Part shown: piece by piece, positions 42,027-49,881 of the stretch | Position numbering within the stretch: the first letter of the stretch is position 1 | Layout of the letters: each line of letters begins with the position of its first letter | Source of the DNA: Alphaproteobacteria bacterium | GTDB lineage: Bacteria; Pseudomonadota; Alphaproteobacteria; Sphingomonadales; JAKSBY01 | DNA: 64,000 nt | Assembly: GCA_021774625.1 (NCBI GenBank) | Contig: JAJFIV010000027.1 | Coordinates: 124,001-188,000 of the forward strand | Direction: 5' to 3' | Made by a program: the position numbers and the translations under genes | Notes under the pieces: model-generated | What the model was told of the DNA's origin: nothing | Databases searched by the model: none | The model's input: the letters and a program-made list of their open reading frames with translations, nothing else

Positions 42027-42288
42027 ATGTCTAAGGCAAATTTTTGGAAAGCAGGTTCAAAAATATACGGGCCGGCTATTCTTCCGGTTGTGGCGGCATT
42101 TCTCCTTGCCGTTCAGTTTGCGGAACCGGCGCCATATCGATGCGGCGACAGCGCTGGCGGAGGATATGGATAAAGTTCTTGCGGAACTGGAGCAGATCAA
42201 GGGGAAGTCCGTCAGGCGGGTGGCCTTATTAACTGCGCCTTCATATCCAGTTTTTGAAACGAAAATTAACCGCTCAAAGGATGTCTGA
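42027..42288 (+). pseudogene. possible frame-shifted small membrane protein gene upstream of the glutamate synthase-like gene
   Basis: AAAAAAGGAGGGG (42014-42025) is the strongest Shine-Dalgarno in the window and precedes ATG at 42027. The frame reads MSKANFWKAGSKIYGP, then a hydrophobic segment ILPVVAAFLLAVQF, and stops at 42173 after 48 codons. From about 42130 the +1 frame instead looks coding (HIDAATALAEDMDKVLAELEQ, amphipathic helix) and ends at 42288, two bases before the next start. A single extra base near 42125-42140 would explain both, giving an intact product of about 86 residues. The alternative is a genuine 48-residue membrane peptide. No family recognised. Confidence 0.35.
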
Positions 42289-42290
42289 TT

Positions 42291-43880
42291 ATGCGCTATT
42301 TTGCCTTTCTTCTTGTCTTGGCCCTCGCGGTTATTTTTGCACTGTTGGGTCAGTTCAGCCGTCCGGTTTTTTTCTGGCCGCTGGTGCTGATCGTGCCTCT
42401 CTCCCTGCTCGGCATTTGGGATGTCCTGCAAAAATCCCACAGTGTGCTCCGCAATTATCCCATAATCGGCCATTTGCGCTGGTTGCTTGAAAGTGTCCGT
42501 CCCGAGTTGCGGCAATATTTCTTCGCCAGTGATACCGGCGAGGAGCCCTTTAACCGCGAGGAACGATCGCTGGTTTACCAACGGGCCAAGAATGAAGAAA
42601 GCAATATGCCGTTTGGCACCCAACTCGAACTTTATGAGGAAGGCTATTCCTGGATCAATCATTCGATCAATCCATCAACGGTGAATGAGGGCGCCTGCCG
42701 CATTAAAATTGGCGGAAAAGAGTGTAAAAAACCCTATTCCTCCTCGGTTCTGAATGTTTCCGCCATGAGTTTTGGCTCTCTGAGCAGCCACGCCATTCAG
42801 GCCCTGAACAAGGGAGCAAAGAAGGGCGGCTTTGCCCATGATACGGGAGAAGGCGGCATCAGCCGTCATCACAGACATGGCGGTGATCTGATTTGGGAAA
42901 TCGGTTCCGGCTATTTCGGGTGCCGCAATCGCGATGGCAGCTTTTCACCGGAAAAATTTACTGAAAAAGCGGCTGATGATCAGGTGAAAATGATTGAACT
43001 TAAACTGTCCCAGGGCGCAAAACCGGGCCATGGCGGCATTCTGCCCGGCGCCAAAGTAACAGAGGAAATCGCCGAGGCGCGCGGTGTCGAGATTGGCGAG
43101 GATTGTATATCCCCGAACGCCCACTCCAGTTTTTCAACACCAATCGAGATGATGGAATTTCTGGCCCGGCTCCGGGACCTGTCCGGCGGCAAGCCCACCG
43201 GATTTAAACTATGCGTTGGCCATCGCTGGGAGTTCATGGCAGTAGCCAAGGCCATGCGGGAAACCGGGATAGTTCCGGATTTTATTGTGGTCGATGGGGC
43301 AGAAGGGGGGACCGGGGCTGCGCCGCGGGAATTTTCCAACCATATCGGAACCCCGCTCAGTGAAGGGCTCGCTTTTGTTAATAACGTATTGGTGGGAACT
43401 GATCTTCGCGATCAGATCAAGATTGGGGCATCGGGCAAAGTGATTTCCGCCTTTCATATGGTGCGCCTGATGTCGCTGGGGGCGGATTGGTGCAATGCGG
43501 CGAGGGCTTTTATGTTTGCGCTGGGTTGTATTCAGTCTCAATCCTGTCATACCAACCGCTGTCCTGTCGGCATTGCCACTCAGGACAAAAAAAGAGTCCG
43601 CGCGCTCGTCGTGGAAGACAAAGCGGAACGGGTCTATCGTTTTCATCATAATACGGTTCACGCTTTTGAAGATGTGCTTGGAGCCGCCGGGCTGACGCGG
43701 CCAAGCGATATTCGCCATCATCACTTTTTTATCCGTGATGGTGACCGTCTCATTCGCTCCGGCGAAGACTGGACCGAATGGCTGGAGACTGGTGAATTGC
43801 TGAATGGGACAAAGCACGAGGATTTCTCCCGCAATTGGGATATGTCTCAGGCCGGAAGTTTTTCACCCAGAGCGCTATAG
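42291..43880 (+). CDS. membrane-anchored FMN-binding glutamate synthase-like protein
   Basis: The 529-residue protein has two N-terminal transmembrane helices (about residues 3-45) and then the FMN/3Fe-4S domain of glutamate synthase. It has NVSAMSFGSLSSHAIQALNKGAKKGG, LSQGAKPGHGGILPG, DFIVVDGAEGGTGAAP and the cluster ligands C413-x5-C419-x4-C424. There is no glutaminase domain and no central domain, as in the stand-alone YerD-type family. The electron donor and true substrate are unknown; ammonia-dependent glutamate synthesis is only the family's nominal reaction. Its stop shares a CTATAG palindrome with the stop of the convergent MurF-like gene. Confidence 0.88.
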   Translation: MRYFAFLLVLALAVIFALLGQFSRPVFFWPLVLIVPLSLLGIWDVLQKSHSVLRNYPIIGHLRWLLESVRPELRQYFFASDTGEEPFNREERSLVYQRAKNEESNMPFGTQLELYEEGYSWINHSINPSTVNEGACRIKIGGKECKKPYSSSVLNVSAMSFGSLSSHAIQALNKGAKKGGFAHDTGEGGISRHHRHGGDLIWEIGSGYFGCRNRDGSFSPEKFTEKAADDQVKMIELKLSQGAKPGHGGILPGAKVTEEIAEARGVEIGEDCISPNAHSSFSTPIEMMEFLARLRDLSGGKPTGFKLCVGHRWEFMAVAKAMRETGIVPDFIVVDGAEGGTGAAPREFSNHIGTPLSEGLAFVNNVLVGTDLRDQIKIGASGKVISAFHMVRLMSLGADWCNAARAFMFALGCIQSQSCHTNRCPVGIATQDKKRVRALVVEDKAERVYRFHHNTVHAFEDVLGAAGLTRPSDIRHHHFFIRDGDRLIRSGEDWTEWLETGELLNGTKHEDFSRNWDMSQAGSFSPRAL

Positions 43881-45491
43881 CCGGATTTTGGCCTCATAAA
43901 GATCGGGCAGGTTGTTTTCGAACAGGATGACGTCATCCGGCCCGCTGTTGGTCTTGAGCCAGGCCTCGGCCTCTTTCTGTGTGGAAAACTCGAGTAGCAG
44001 CGTGTCCGGCGGCGCCGTTTCCCGGAAGCCTTCGACAAATGTCGGAATACGTTTGCTGTCCACCGCCAGAGTGATATCAGTCGAACGGCCGGCGATGCGG
44101 CCGATTTGTTTGTGTTCCTCGGCGTGCCGGGCACCCAGTTCGACCATGCCAGGGGTGATTAATATGCGCCGCTTTTTACCGCCGCTCAGGATATTCAGAA
44201 CATCAAGCGCCGAGCGGAATCCGACGGGATTGGAATTATAGGCGTCGTCGATAATGACGGGCCCGCCCTGTTTTCCGGTTACTTCCAGCCGGTGGCGGGT
44301 CTGGGGCAGCGTGAAAACCGCCCCCCGGATCAGTTCATCCGGCACGCCCAGGCCTTTTGCGGCGATGGCGGCCAGGGCAATATTGCAGGCCTGATGCAGG
44401 CCGAAGACCGGGGCTTGCAAATCCAGCTGACTGCCGTCAGTGAATTGTACGGTCAGTTCAATACCGTTTTCAGTCTGTTTAACGCCTGACACAGTTACAG
44501 GAGGCCGGGAGGCAGGCCCTTTTCCGCCGCACAGAAGAAAAGAAGAATTATCGGCAAGACCGCGTTTTTCCATCAAACCCTCTGGTATATCATCCGCATT
44601 GACAATCACCTGGCCGCCATTCTGAATGACGCCGTCCGCCAGCTCGAATTTTGCCCTGAAGACGGTTTCAATGGATTTGAACCGCTCGTAATGCGCGGTT
44701 CCAATTGCCGTGATGATGCCAAGTTTCGGCGGCGCCAGCCGGCACAGACGGGCAATGGAGCCCGGACCATACGCCCCCATTTCGACGATAAAATAGCGGT
44801 GCCGCGGCTCCAGCTGTTCGCGAATGATGCGGGTGATTCCCATATCGGTATTGACACTGCCGGGCGTTGCGAGCGTCGGCGCGGCGCTTGAAAGAATATG
44901 CGCCAGAATATGCTTGGTGGAGGTTTTGCCGTAGGAACCGGTAATGCCGATGACAAAGGGCTTAAGTTCGCGGATTTTGGATTTTGCCTCCGCGCGAAGC
45001 CGGCGTTTGACGCGGTATTCAAAGGGTCCCAAAAGACCGTTTGCCGCCAGCAGATAGACCGGCGCCAACTGGAGAGCAAGAAAGAGCGAGACGGCATCAA
45101 AAGCCAGATAGAACAGCGCGGAAAAAAACAGAAAGAGAATAAGGGTCACCATAAAAATCCGCCGGGCACGCATGGTCATAACCAGCGGTTTTTTGGGGGA
45201 CTTCAGAATCTTCCGGCTGCGCGCAATACCGACACTCATCGCCAGGGCGGCAAGATAGAAAAACCAGGGGCTCCGTGCCCCAACCAGCCAGGAAAGCCCG
45301 AAGACCAGCAGCAATAACAGGGTGGCGCTGAGATCGACAGCCCTGTTTTTCAGCAGCCACGCCAGGAACCGTTTTGCGTCATATTCTTCCTGCTGAAAGA
45401 AAGTCAGATAGACTTTGACCCTGAAAAAACCGAACCCCAGCAGCATCAGCGCCAGCAGGAACTGTCCGGCATATGCGATCCATTCAGTCAT
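43875..45491 (-). CDS. membrane-anchored Mur ligase, MurF-like
   Basis: A 538-residue protein with an unusual architecture: about five transmembrane helices (near residues 5-25, 55-70, 74-92, 112-130, 133-153) followed by a Mur ligase with P-loop GITGSYGKTSTK (182-193). MurF-type motifs are TAIGTAHYERFKSIETVFRAKFEL and DDAYNSNPVGFRSALDVL. MurF adds D-Ala-D-Ala to UDP-MurNAc-tripeptide and is normally soluble and N-terminally different, so this is a paralogue whose acceptor may be membrane-bound. ATG at 45491 overlaps the hydrolase stop (ATGACTGA). The Ddl-like gene at the head of the same run would supply the dipeptide. Confidence 0.85.
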   Translation of the reverse strand: MTEWIAYAGQFLLALMLLGFGFFRVKVYLTFFQQEEYDAKRFLAWLLKNRAVDLSATLLLLLVFGLSWLVGARSPWFFYLAALAMSVGIARSRKILKSPKKPLVMTMRARRIFMVTLILFLFFSALFYLAFDAVSLFLALQLAPVYLLAANGLLGPFEYRVKRRLRAEAKSKIRELKPFVIGITGSYGKTSTKHILAHILSSAAPTLATPGSVNTDMGITRIIREQLEPRHRYFIVEMGAYGPGSIARLCRLAPPKLGIITAIGTAHYERFKSIETVFRAKFELADGVIQNGGQVIVNADDIPEGLMEKRGLADNSSFLLCGGKGPASRPPVTVSGVKQTENGIELTVQFTDGSQLDLQAPVFGLHQACNIALAAIAAKGLGVPDELIRGAVFTLPQTRHRLEVTGKQGGPVIIDDAYNSNPVGFRSALDVLNILSGGKKRRILITPGMVELGARHAEEHKQIGRIAGRSTDITLAVDSKRIPTFVEGFRETAPPDTLLLEFSTQKEAEAWLKTNSGPDDVILFENNLPDLYEAKIRL

Positions 45492-46284
45492 GCACAGCAC
45501 CAAATTCTTTTGCTAAAAACCGCCGGATCAAGGTTTCGCACTGATATTTCCCCCGGTTGAGGATATCATTGTGACCATATCCTGACAGAATCTTCAACTC
45601 CGCATAGGGGAGACAGCCCTCGAATTTTCTGCCTATTTCAACCGGGGTCTCGGTATCTTCATCGCCATAAATCAAAAGAACCGGCACCCGAACGGCGCGG
45701 CAGCACTGGGTCAGGTTCTCATTCACCACCCGGACGAAGGTGGGCTGCAGGGGCCCGGCATTGCGGTAATCGGCGCTGCCGAAACGCCGGCTGTAGGCGA
45801 CAGCGAATGATGTCTTAAACCGGCTGTCGGCGAACCGGGCGGCCTTCCCTAAAAGCCTGAGCACGCGGGAACGGATTTTCCAGAATATGGACCGGCTCCT
45901 GGGAATGCCCGCCGCCGCGATCAAAACAAGTCCGTCGATAGTCTCCGGATGGTTTGCCGCGATCTGAATGGCCACCCGGCAGCCAAAGGAATGGCCGATC
46001 AGAATATGCTTCGCCGCCCGGGCCTGCCCCCGTTCCTTCAGCAGAATATTCGCATAATCCGCGCTGCCTGCACCAGTGGGCGGCAACGGGGATGCGCCAA
46101 AGCCGGGCAGATCATAAAGATGATTTTCCGCAACATTTTCAAACAACCCGGCGGCTGGCAGAAAAGCCCGATGGTCCTGGCCCCAGCCATGAAGCCAGGT
46201 CAAGAGGAAGCGCGGCGCATCCCGGTTGCCGGTTATCTTGCGGTAAAGGCCGGGATGATTTTCACGTGGCGCGTCAGAGGACAT
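45484..46284 (-). CDS. alpha/beta hydrolase
   Basis: A 266-residue alpha/beta-hydrolase fold protein with the HGWGQDHRAF oxyanion-hole segment, the nucleophile elbow GHSFG, an acidic residue in LLIYGDEDTETP and the histidine in SGYGHNDIL, so the catalytic triad is complete. No signal peptide, hence cytoplasmic. Substrate unknown. It lies between a Ddl-like ligase and a membrane MurF-like ligase, overlapping or nearly touching both, so it presumably acts on an ester, amide or thioester in the same pathway. I used ATG at 46284; a TTG at 46293 overlapping the ddl stop by TTGA is possible. Confidence 0.82.
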   Translation of the reverse strand: MSSDAPRENHPGLYRKITGNRDAPRFLLTWLHGWGQDHRAFLPAAGLFENVAENHLYDLPGFGASPLPPTGAGSADYANILLKERGQARAAKHILIGHSFGCRVAIQIAANHPETIDGLVLIAAAGIPRSRSIFWKIRSRVLRLLGKAARFADSRFKTSFAVAYSRRFGSADYRNAGPLQPTFVRVVNENLTQCCRAVRVPVLLIYGDEDTETPVEIGRKFEGCLPYAELKILSGYGHNDILNRGKYQCETLIRRFLAKEFGAVHD

Positions 46285-46289
46285 TCTGC

Positions 46290-47510
46290 TCAATCCCGCT
46301 GAAAAATGGCGCCGCCGCTTTTTACGACGTCGGTTTCAAGCCTTTTGGCGGCGGCTTCCCGGAAGCCTTCTTCAATCATGGCTGTAGCAAGCTCCGAAAA
46401 ACTGACCGCCGGGCTTGCCGCTTTCCAGAGGTAAAATGCGAAGGAGCCGGGGATGGAATTAATTTCATTGAGCCACAGACCGCCGGTTTTGGAATCACAG
46501 AGAAAATCGATGCGGACTATACCCGTCAGGCCGAAAACATCGAAGGCCTTCGCCGTGACGGCAAAAATAAGCGCCTGCTGGTCATCCGTCAGTTCCTCCG
46601 GATGTAAAACCCGGTTTTGCGCCGCCATCCCTTCCACCGGCGCGTCGTCCAGTTTCACACCGCCCGACCCGGCCAGATATTTATCCTTAAAGTCCAGAAA
46701 AGCGCTTTCCTGCAGGGGCCGCTCAATAGCGGACAGACGAAAATCCCCGAAGGCGCGGCTGGCGGAAATATTATATTCCACCAGATTGGCGACAAAGGGC
46801 TCGATCAAGGCAGTTTCATCGATCCGGAAGACGGAGATCAGGGCCGCGATCAGGCTGTCCCAGTCATTTGCCCGGGCTACACCGATGGAGGAGCCGAGAC
46901 GATGGGGCTTGACGCATAAAGGAAATGTTATTTCCGAGAACGCTTCCTGCAGGGCTTTTTCCACGTCCGACTTTTCCCAGAAACTGCCATCGGTCCGCCG
47001 GGACAATGCCGCATGGGCCAGCACCGGCACGCCGTGCTGCGCCAGGGTGGTTTTGGTGAAATTCTTGTCAATGGTGGCGGCGGAGCCCAGCATGCGGCAG
47101 CCGGCATAAGGAATATTCATAAATTCGAAAAGACCCTGCAGCGATCCGTCTTCGCCGTTTGATCCGTGAATGGCGGGGACCGCCAAATCAAAAGAAAGCG
47201 TGCTGCGGCTTTCCCCCAGCAATCCTTTTTTGACAACCGAGAACTTCGGCTTTCCGGCCTTACCCGCGCCGATATCCAGCGAGATGGCCGTAAGTTCTTT
47301 CTTCGCATCTTCTCCCAGCGGATAGCGGCTGCGTTTTTTGAGCAGATTTCCGGTCCAGAAGCATCCGTCCGGATCTACATAAACCGGCAGCCCGGCATAT
47401 CGATCCGGATCCAGCGCTTCGAGAAACTGCAGACCGGTCAGAACGCTGACATCATGTTCGACACTGCGCCCGCCGAAGAAGACGGCAATGGTTTTTCTGG
47501 ACTGGTTCAT
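46290..47510 (-). CDS. D-alanine-D-alanine ligase-like ATP-grasp protein
   Basis: A 406-residue ATP-grasp ligase, longer than E. coli DdlB (306). Ddl motifs are FGGRSVEHDVSVLTG near the N-terminus, HGSNGEDGSLQGLFEFMNIPYAG, KPHRLGSSIGVARA, and the metal-binding GLWLNEINSIPGSFAFYLW. The last differs from the usual N-T-M/L-P-G-F-T, so substrate preference (D-Ala, D-Ser or D-lactate) is open. It heads the ddl-hydrolase-MurF-like run. AGAGAGGGG lies before the ATG. It could be the cell's only Ddl or a second one; the dcw cluster is outside the window. Confidence 0.85.
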   Translation of the reverse strand: MNQSRKTIAVFFGGRSVEHDVSVLTGLQFLEALDPDRYAGLPVYVDPDGCFWTGNLLKKRSRYPLGEDAKKELTAISLDIGAGKAGKPKFSVVKKGLLGESRSTLSFDLAVPAIHGSNGEDGSLQGLFEFMNIPYAGCRMLGSAATIDKNFTKTTLAQHGVPVLAHAALSRRTDGSFWEKSDVEKALQEAFSEITFPLCVKPHRLGSSIGVARANDWDSLIAALISVFRIDETALIEPFVANLVEYNISASRAFGDFRLSAIERPLQESAFLDFKDKYLAGSGGVKLDDAPVEGMAAQNRVLHPEELTDDQQALIFAVTAKAFDVFGLTGIVRIDFLCDSKTGGLWLNEINSIPGSFAFYLWKAASPAVSFSELATAMIEEGFREAAAKRLETDVVKSGGAIFQRD

Positions 47511-47645
47511 AAACCCCTCTCTTGCAACAGAGCCCGGTCAATAGAAAGGAATTCCGGCGCTTCTGTGGTCATATCTTGGATTTGACGCATATTTAAGCCA
47601 CAATTGACCGCAAAGACGATACTGTGAATCATGGAAAGGCCCCTC

Positions 47646-48095
47646 ATGTCAAAATTTTTCCACCATGTCATTCCCCCCGTCTTTTTGATGCTTGCTGGAT
47701 GCGCGAACCTGGCGGACCGGGCCATCCCGCCGGATGTTAGCGTCACCGGCCTGCATCTTCGCGAGCAGAGCGGGCTTTTCGAACAGCGTTTTGCTCTTGA
47801 TCTTCGGATCGTCAATCCCAATGATTTTGGTTTTACACTGAACGGCCTTGCCTTTACTCTATATGTAAATGGCGAGAGATTCGCCACCGGTGTTGGGGAT
47901 CATAAAGTGACCATCCCGGCGCTTGGCGAAGGTGTGATGACGGTGGAAGCCTCTTCCAGCCTGTTCGGCCTGATCCGCCAGGTGAAAAATCTTGGCCGGG
48001 CAGATAGTCTGCATTATCGGATCGAAGGCCGGGCCCATGTACGCGGTGTGCGCAATCCGCTGCCTTATGAAAAGGAAGGGGAAATCAGTTTTTAG
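47646..48095 (+). CDS. LEA type 2 family lipoprotein
   Basis: A 149-residue protein with a lipoprotein signal (LMLAGC, lipobox cysteine near residue 20) followed by a water-stress/LEA14-like beta-sandwich: DVSVTGLHLREQSGLFEQRFALDLRIVNPNDFGFTLNGLAFTLYVNGERFATG. The motif NPNDF is characteristic. It would be anchored on the periplasmic side and is often linked to desiccation or envelope stress. ATG at 47646 has GGAAAGG at six bases; an ATG at 47631 would add five residues. It is divergent from ddl and followed 2 bp later by a crotonase-fold gene. Confidence 0.82.
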   Translation: MSKFFHHVIPPVFLMLAGCANLADRAIPPDVSVTGLHLREQSGLFEQRFALDLRIVNPNDFGFTLNGLAFTLYVNGERFATGVGDHKVTIPALGEGVMTVEASSSLFGLIRQVKNLGRADSLHYRIEGRAHVRGVRNPLPYEKEGEISF

Positions 48096-48097
48096 CC

Positions 48098-48871
48098 ATG
48101 GAAAACCTGATCGAAACAGAACACAAGGAGCGGGTTCTCCTGATTCGTCTCAACCGGCCGGAAAAACGCAACGCAATCACCGCCGCCATGTACCAGACGC
48201 TGGCGGATATTTTAGAAGAGGCCGCGGGGAATAGCAAAATCCGGGCCGTGGTTCTGACCGGCGCCGGTGACTGTTTCACGAGCGGCAATGATCTGCATGA
48301 TTTTCTCAATCATGGCCTTACCGGAGGCAACATGCAGGACCGGCCGGTGATCCGGTTTTTACGGCGGATCGCCACTTTCCCTAAACCCCTGATTGCCGCC
48401 GTCAACGGGGCCGCGGTGGGGATCGGCGTGACCATGCTGCTGCATTGCGATCTGGTTTACGCGGTGGCGGACGCTGCCCTGCAACTTCCCTTTGTCGATC
48501 TCGCCCTGGTACCGGAAGCCGCTTCCAGTCTCCTGCTGCCGAAACTGGCCGGGCATCATAAGGCAGCGGAACTGTTTATGCTGGGCGCAGCCTTCAGCGC
48601 CAGGGATGCCGTGGCGCTCGGGCTGGTCAATGATATCTGCCCGGATGCGGCCCTGATCGCTCAGGTTTTGCAAACAGCGCAAAATCTGGCCGGGAAACCG
48701 CCCGAAGCCCTGATGCGGACCAAAGCTCTGATGAAGGCGGATCAGACGGCTGTTCTGAAAGCTATTGAAACGGAAAGCAGGGTCTTTGCCGAACAACTGC
48801 AATCACCGGAAGCGCGGGAAGCCATACAGGCCTTTCTGGAGAAGCGCGCACCGGACTTCTCCCGTTTTTAA
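48098..48871 (+). CDS. enoyl-CoA hydratase/isomerase-family protein lacking crotonase glutamates
   Basis: A 257-residue crotonase-fold protein (LIRLNRPEKRNAITAAMY, oxyanion hole CFTSGNDLHDF and NGAAVGIGVTMLLHCD). At the two positions of the catalytic glutamates of classical hydratase it has non-acidic residues (GIGVTML and LPFVDLALVP). It keeps the LVPEAASSLLLP segment, as in delta3-delta2-enoyl-CoA isomerases. Hydration is therefore unlikely; isomerisation or another acyl-CoA reaction is more plausible. Starts at 48098, two bases after the lipoprotein gene. The intact hydratase elsewhere in this window is at 27143. Confidence 0.85.
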   Translation: MENLIETEHKERVLLIRLNRPEKRNAITAAMYQTLADILEEAAGNSKIRAVVLTGAGDCFTSGNDLHDFLNHGLTGGNMQDRPVIRFLRRIATFPKPLIAAVNGAAVGIGVTMLLHCDLVYAVADAALQLPFVDLALVPEAASSLLLPKLAGHHKAAELFMLGAAFSARDAVALGLVNDICPDAALIAQVLQTAQNLAGKPPEALMRTKALMKADQTAVLKAIETESRVFAEQLQSPEAREAIQAFLEKRAPDFSRF

Positions 48872-48960
48872 CGCGCAGTCCGCCGGTTGCCAAGTCAACC
48901 GGGCTGTGCCATTCTTTGCCAAGAATCAGGCATTTTAAAAAAGAAAGGATGGGCAGCGTG

Positions 48961-49845
48961 ATGCTTCATAAATTCACAGGGCTGATCATAGGGGTTGCAC
49001 TGGCGGGTGTGGCTTTTTCGGCGGCGGCACAGCAGAATCCCGATGATATCCAGGTCAAAGCGGACCATGTTCGCGGAAATATTTATGTTATTTTGGGGAC
49101 AGGCAGCGGTAATATCGGCATTTCCGCCGGTGAGGATGGTATCTTCCTGATTGATGACCAGTTTGCGCCGCTCAGCGATAAAATCCGTGCAGCCGTTGCG
49201 GAAATAAGCGATCAGCCGATCCGCTTTCTGATCAATACCCATTATCATGGCGATCACACCGGAGGAAATGAGAATTTCGGCAAGGCCGGAACACTGATCA
49301 TGGCCCATGATAATGTCCGGCAGCGGCTCGCAGCGCCTGCCAATGGCGATCCGAAACCCAGGGACGCCCTGCCGGTTATCACCTATAACGATCAGGCCAG
49401 CCTGCATATCAATGGCGATGATGCCCGCGCGGTCCATATGGCCAATGCCCATACCGATGGCGATACCATCATTCATTTCAAGAACGCCAATGTCATTCAT
49501 ATGGGCGATATTTTCTTCCGCGATCTGTATCCCTTCATTGATGTGGCCGGCGGCGGCAATGTGGATGGCGTGATCATGGCGGCGGAACGAGTGCTGGAAC
49601 ATGCCAACGCCGACACCATTATCATTCCCGGCCATGGCCCGGTGGCGACACCGGATGATCTGCGCCGTTATCGCGATATGCTGGCAGACACCCGCGCCAA
49701 GATCGCAGCCTTGATCGAAAAAGGCATGAGCGAGGATGAAGTGGCCGCGGCAGGTCCGACTGCAGATTATGATGAAAACTGGAACTGGCAGTTCATCAAT
49801 GGCGAGCGCTATACCCGCTCGCTCTATCAAAGTCTGAAAAAGTAG
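48961..49845 (+). CDS. periplasmic metallo-beta-lactamase-fold hydrolase
   Basis: A 294-residue secreted protein with signal peptide (HKFTGLIIGVALAGVAFSAAAQ) and a metallo-beta-lactamase fold. The H-x-H-x-D-H zinc motif is NTHYHGDHTGGN, with further ligands in ANAHTDGDT, HMGDIFF and IPGHGPV. It resembles the quinoprotein-relay and SoxH-like zinc hydrolases more than true beta-lactamases. Substrate unknown; antibiotic resistance cannot be inferred. ATG at 48961 is used; GTG at 48958 or ATG at 48949 are alternatives close to AAGGA. The S9 peptidase gene follows after 36 bp. Confidence 0.85.
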   Translation: MLHKFTGLIIGVALAGVAFSAAAQQNPDDIQVKADHVRGNIYVILGTGSGNIGISAGEDGIFLIDDQFAPLSDKIRAAVAEISDQPIRFLINTHYHGDHTGGNENFGKAGTLIMAHDNVRQRLAAPANGDPKPRDALPVITYNDQASLHINGDDARAVHMANAHTDGDTIIHFKNANVIHMGDIFFRDLYPFIDVAGGGNVDGVIMAAERVLEHANADTIIIPGHGPVATPDDLRRYRDMLADTRAKIAALIEKGMSEDEVAAAGPTADYDENWNWQFINGERYTRSLYQSLKK

Positions 49846-49881
49846 GGAGTTGGGCAAAAACGATTTTTTGAGGAGAGGATC

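Noticed and set aside
48961-49845. Beta-lactamase resistance gene
   Set aside because: The zinc motif is that of the broad hydrolase superfamily; nothing specific to beta-lactam hydrolysis is visible.
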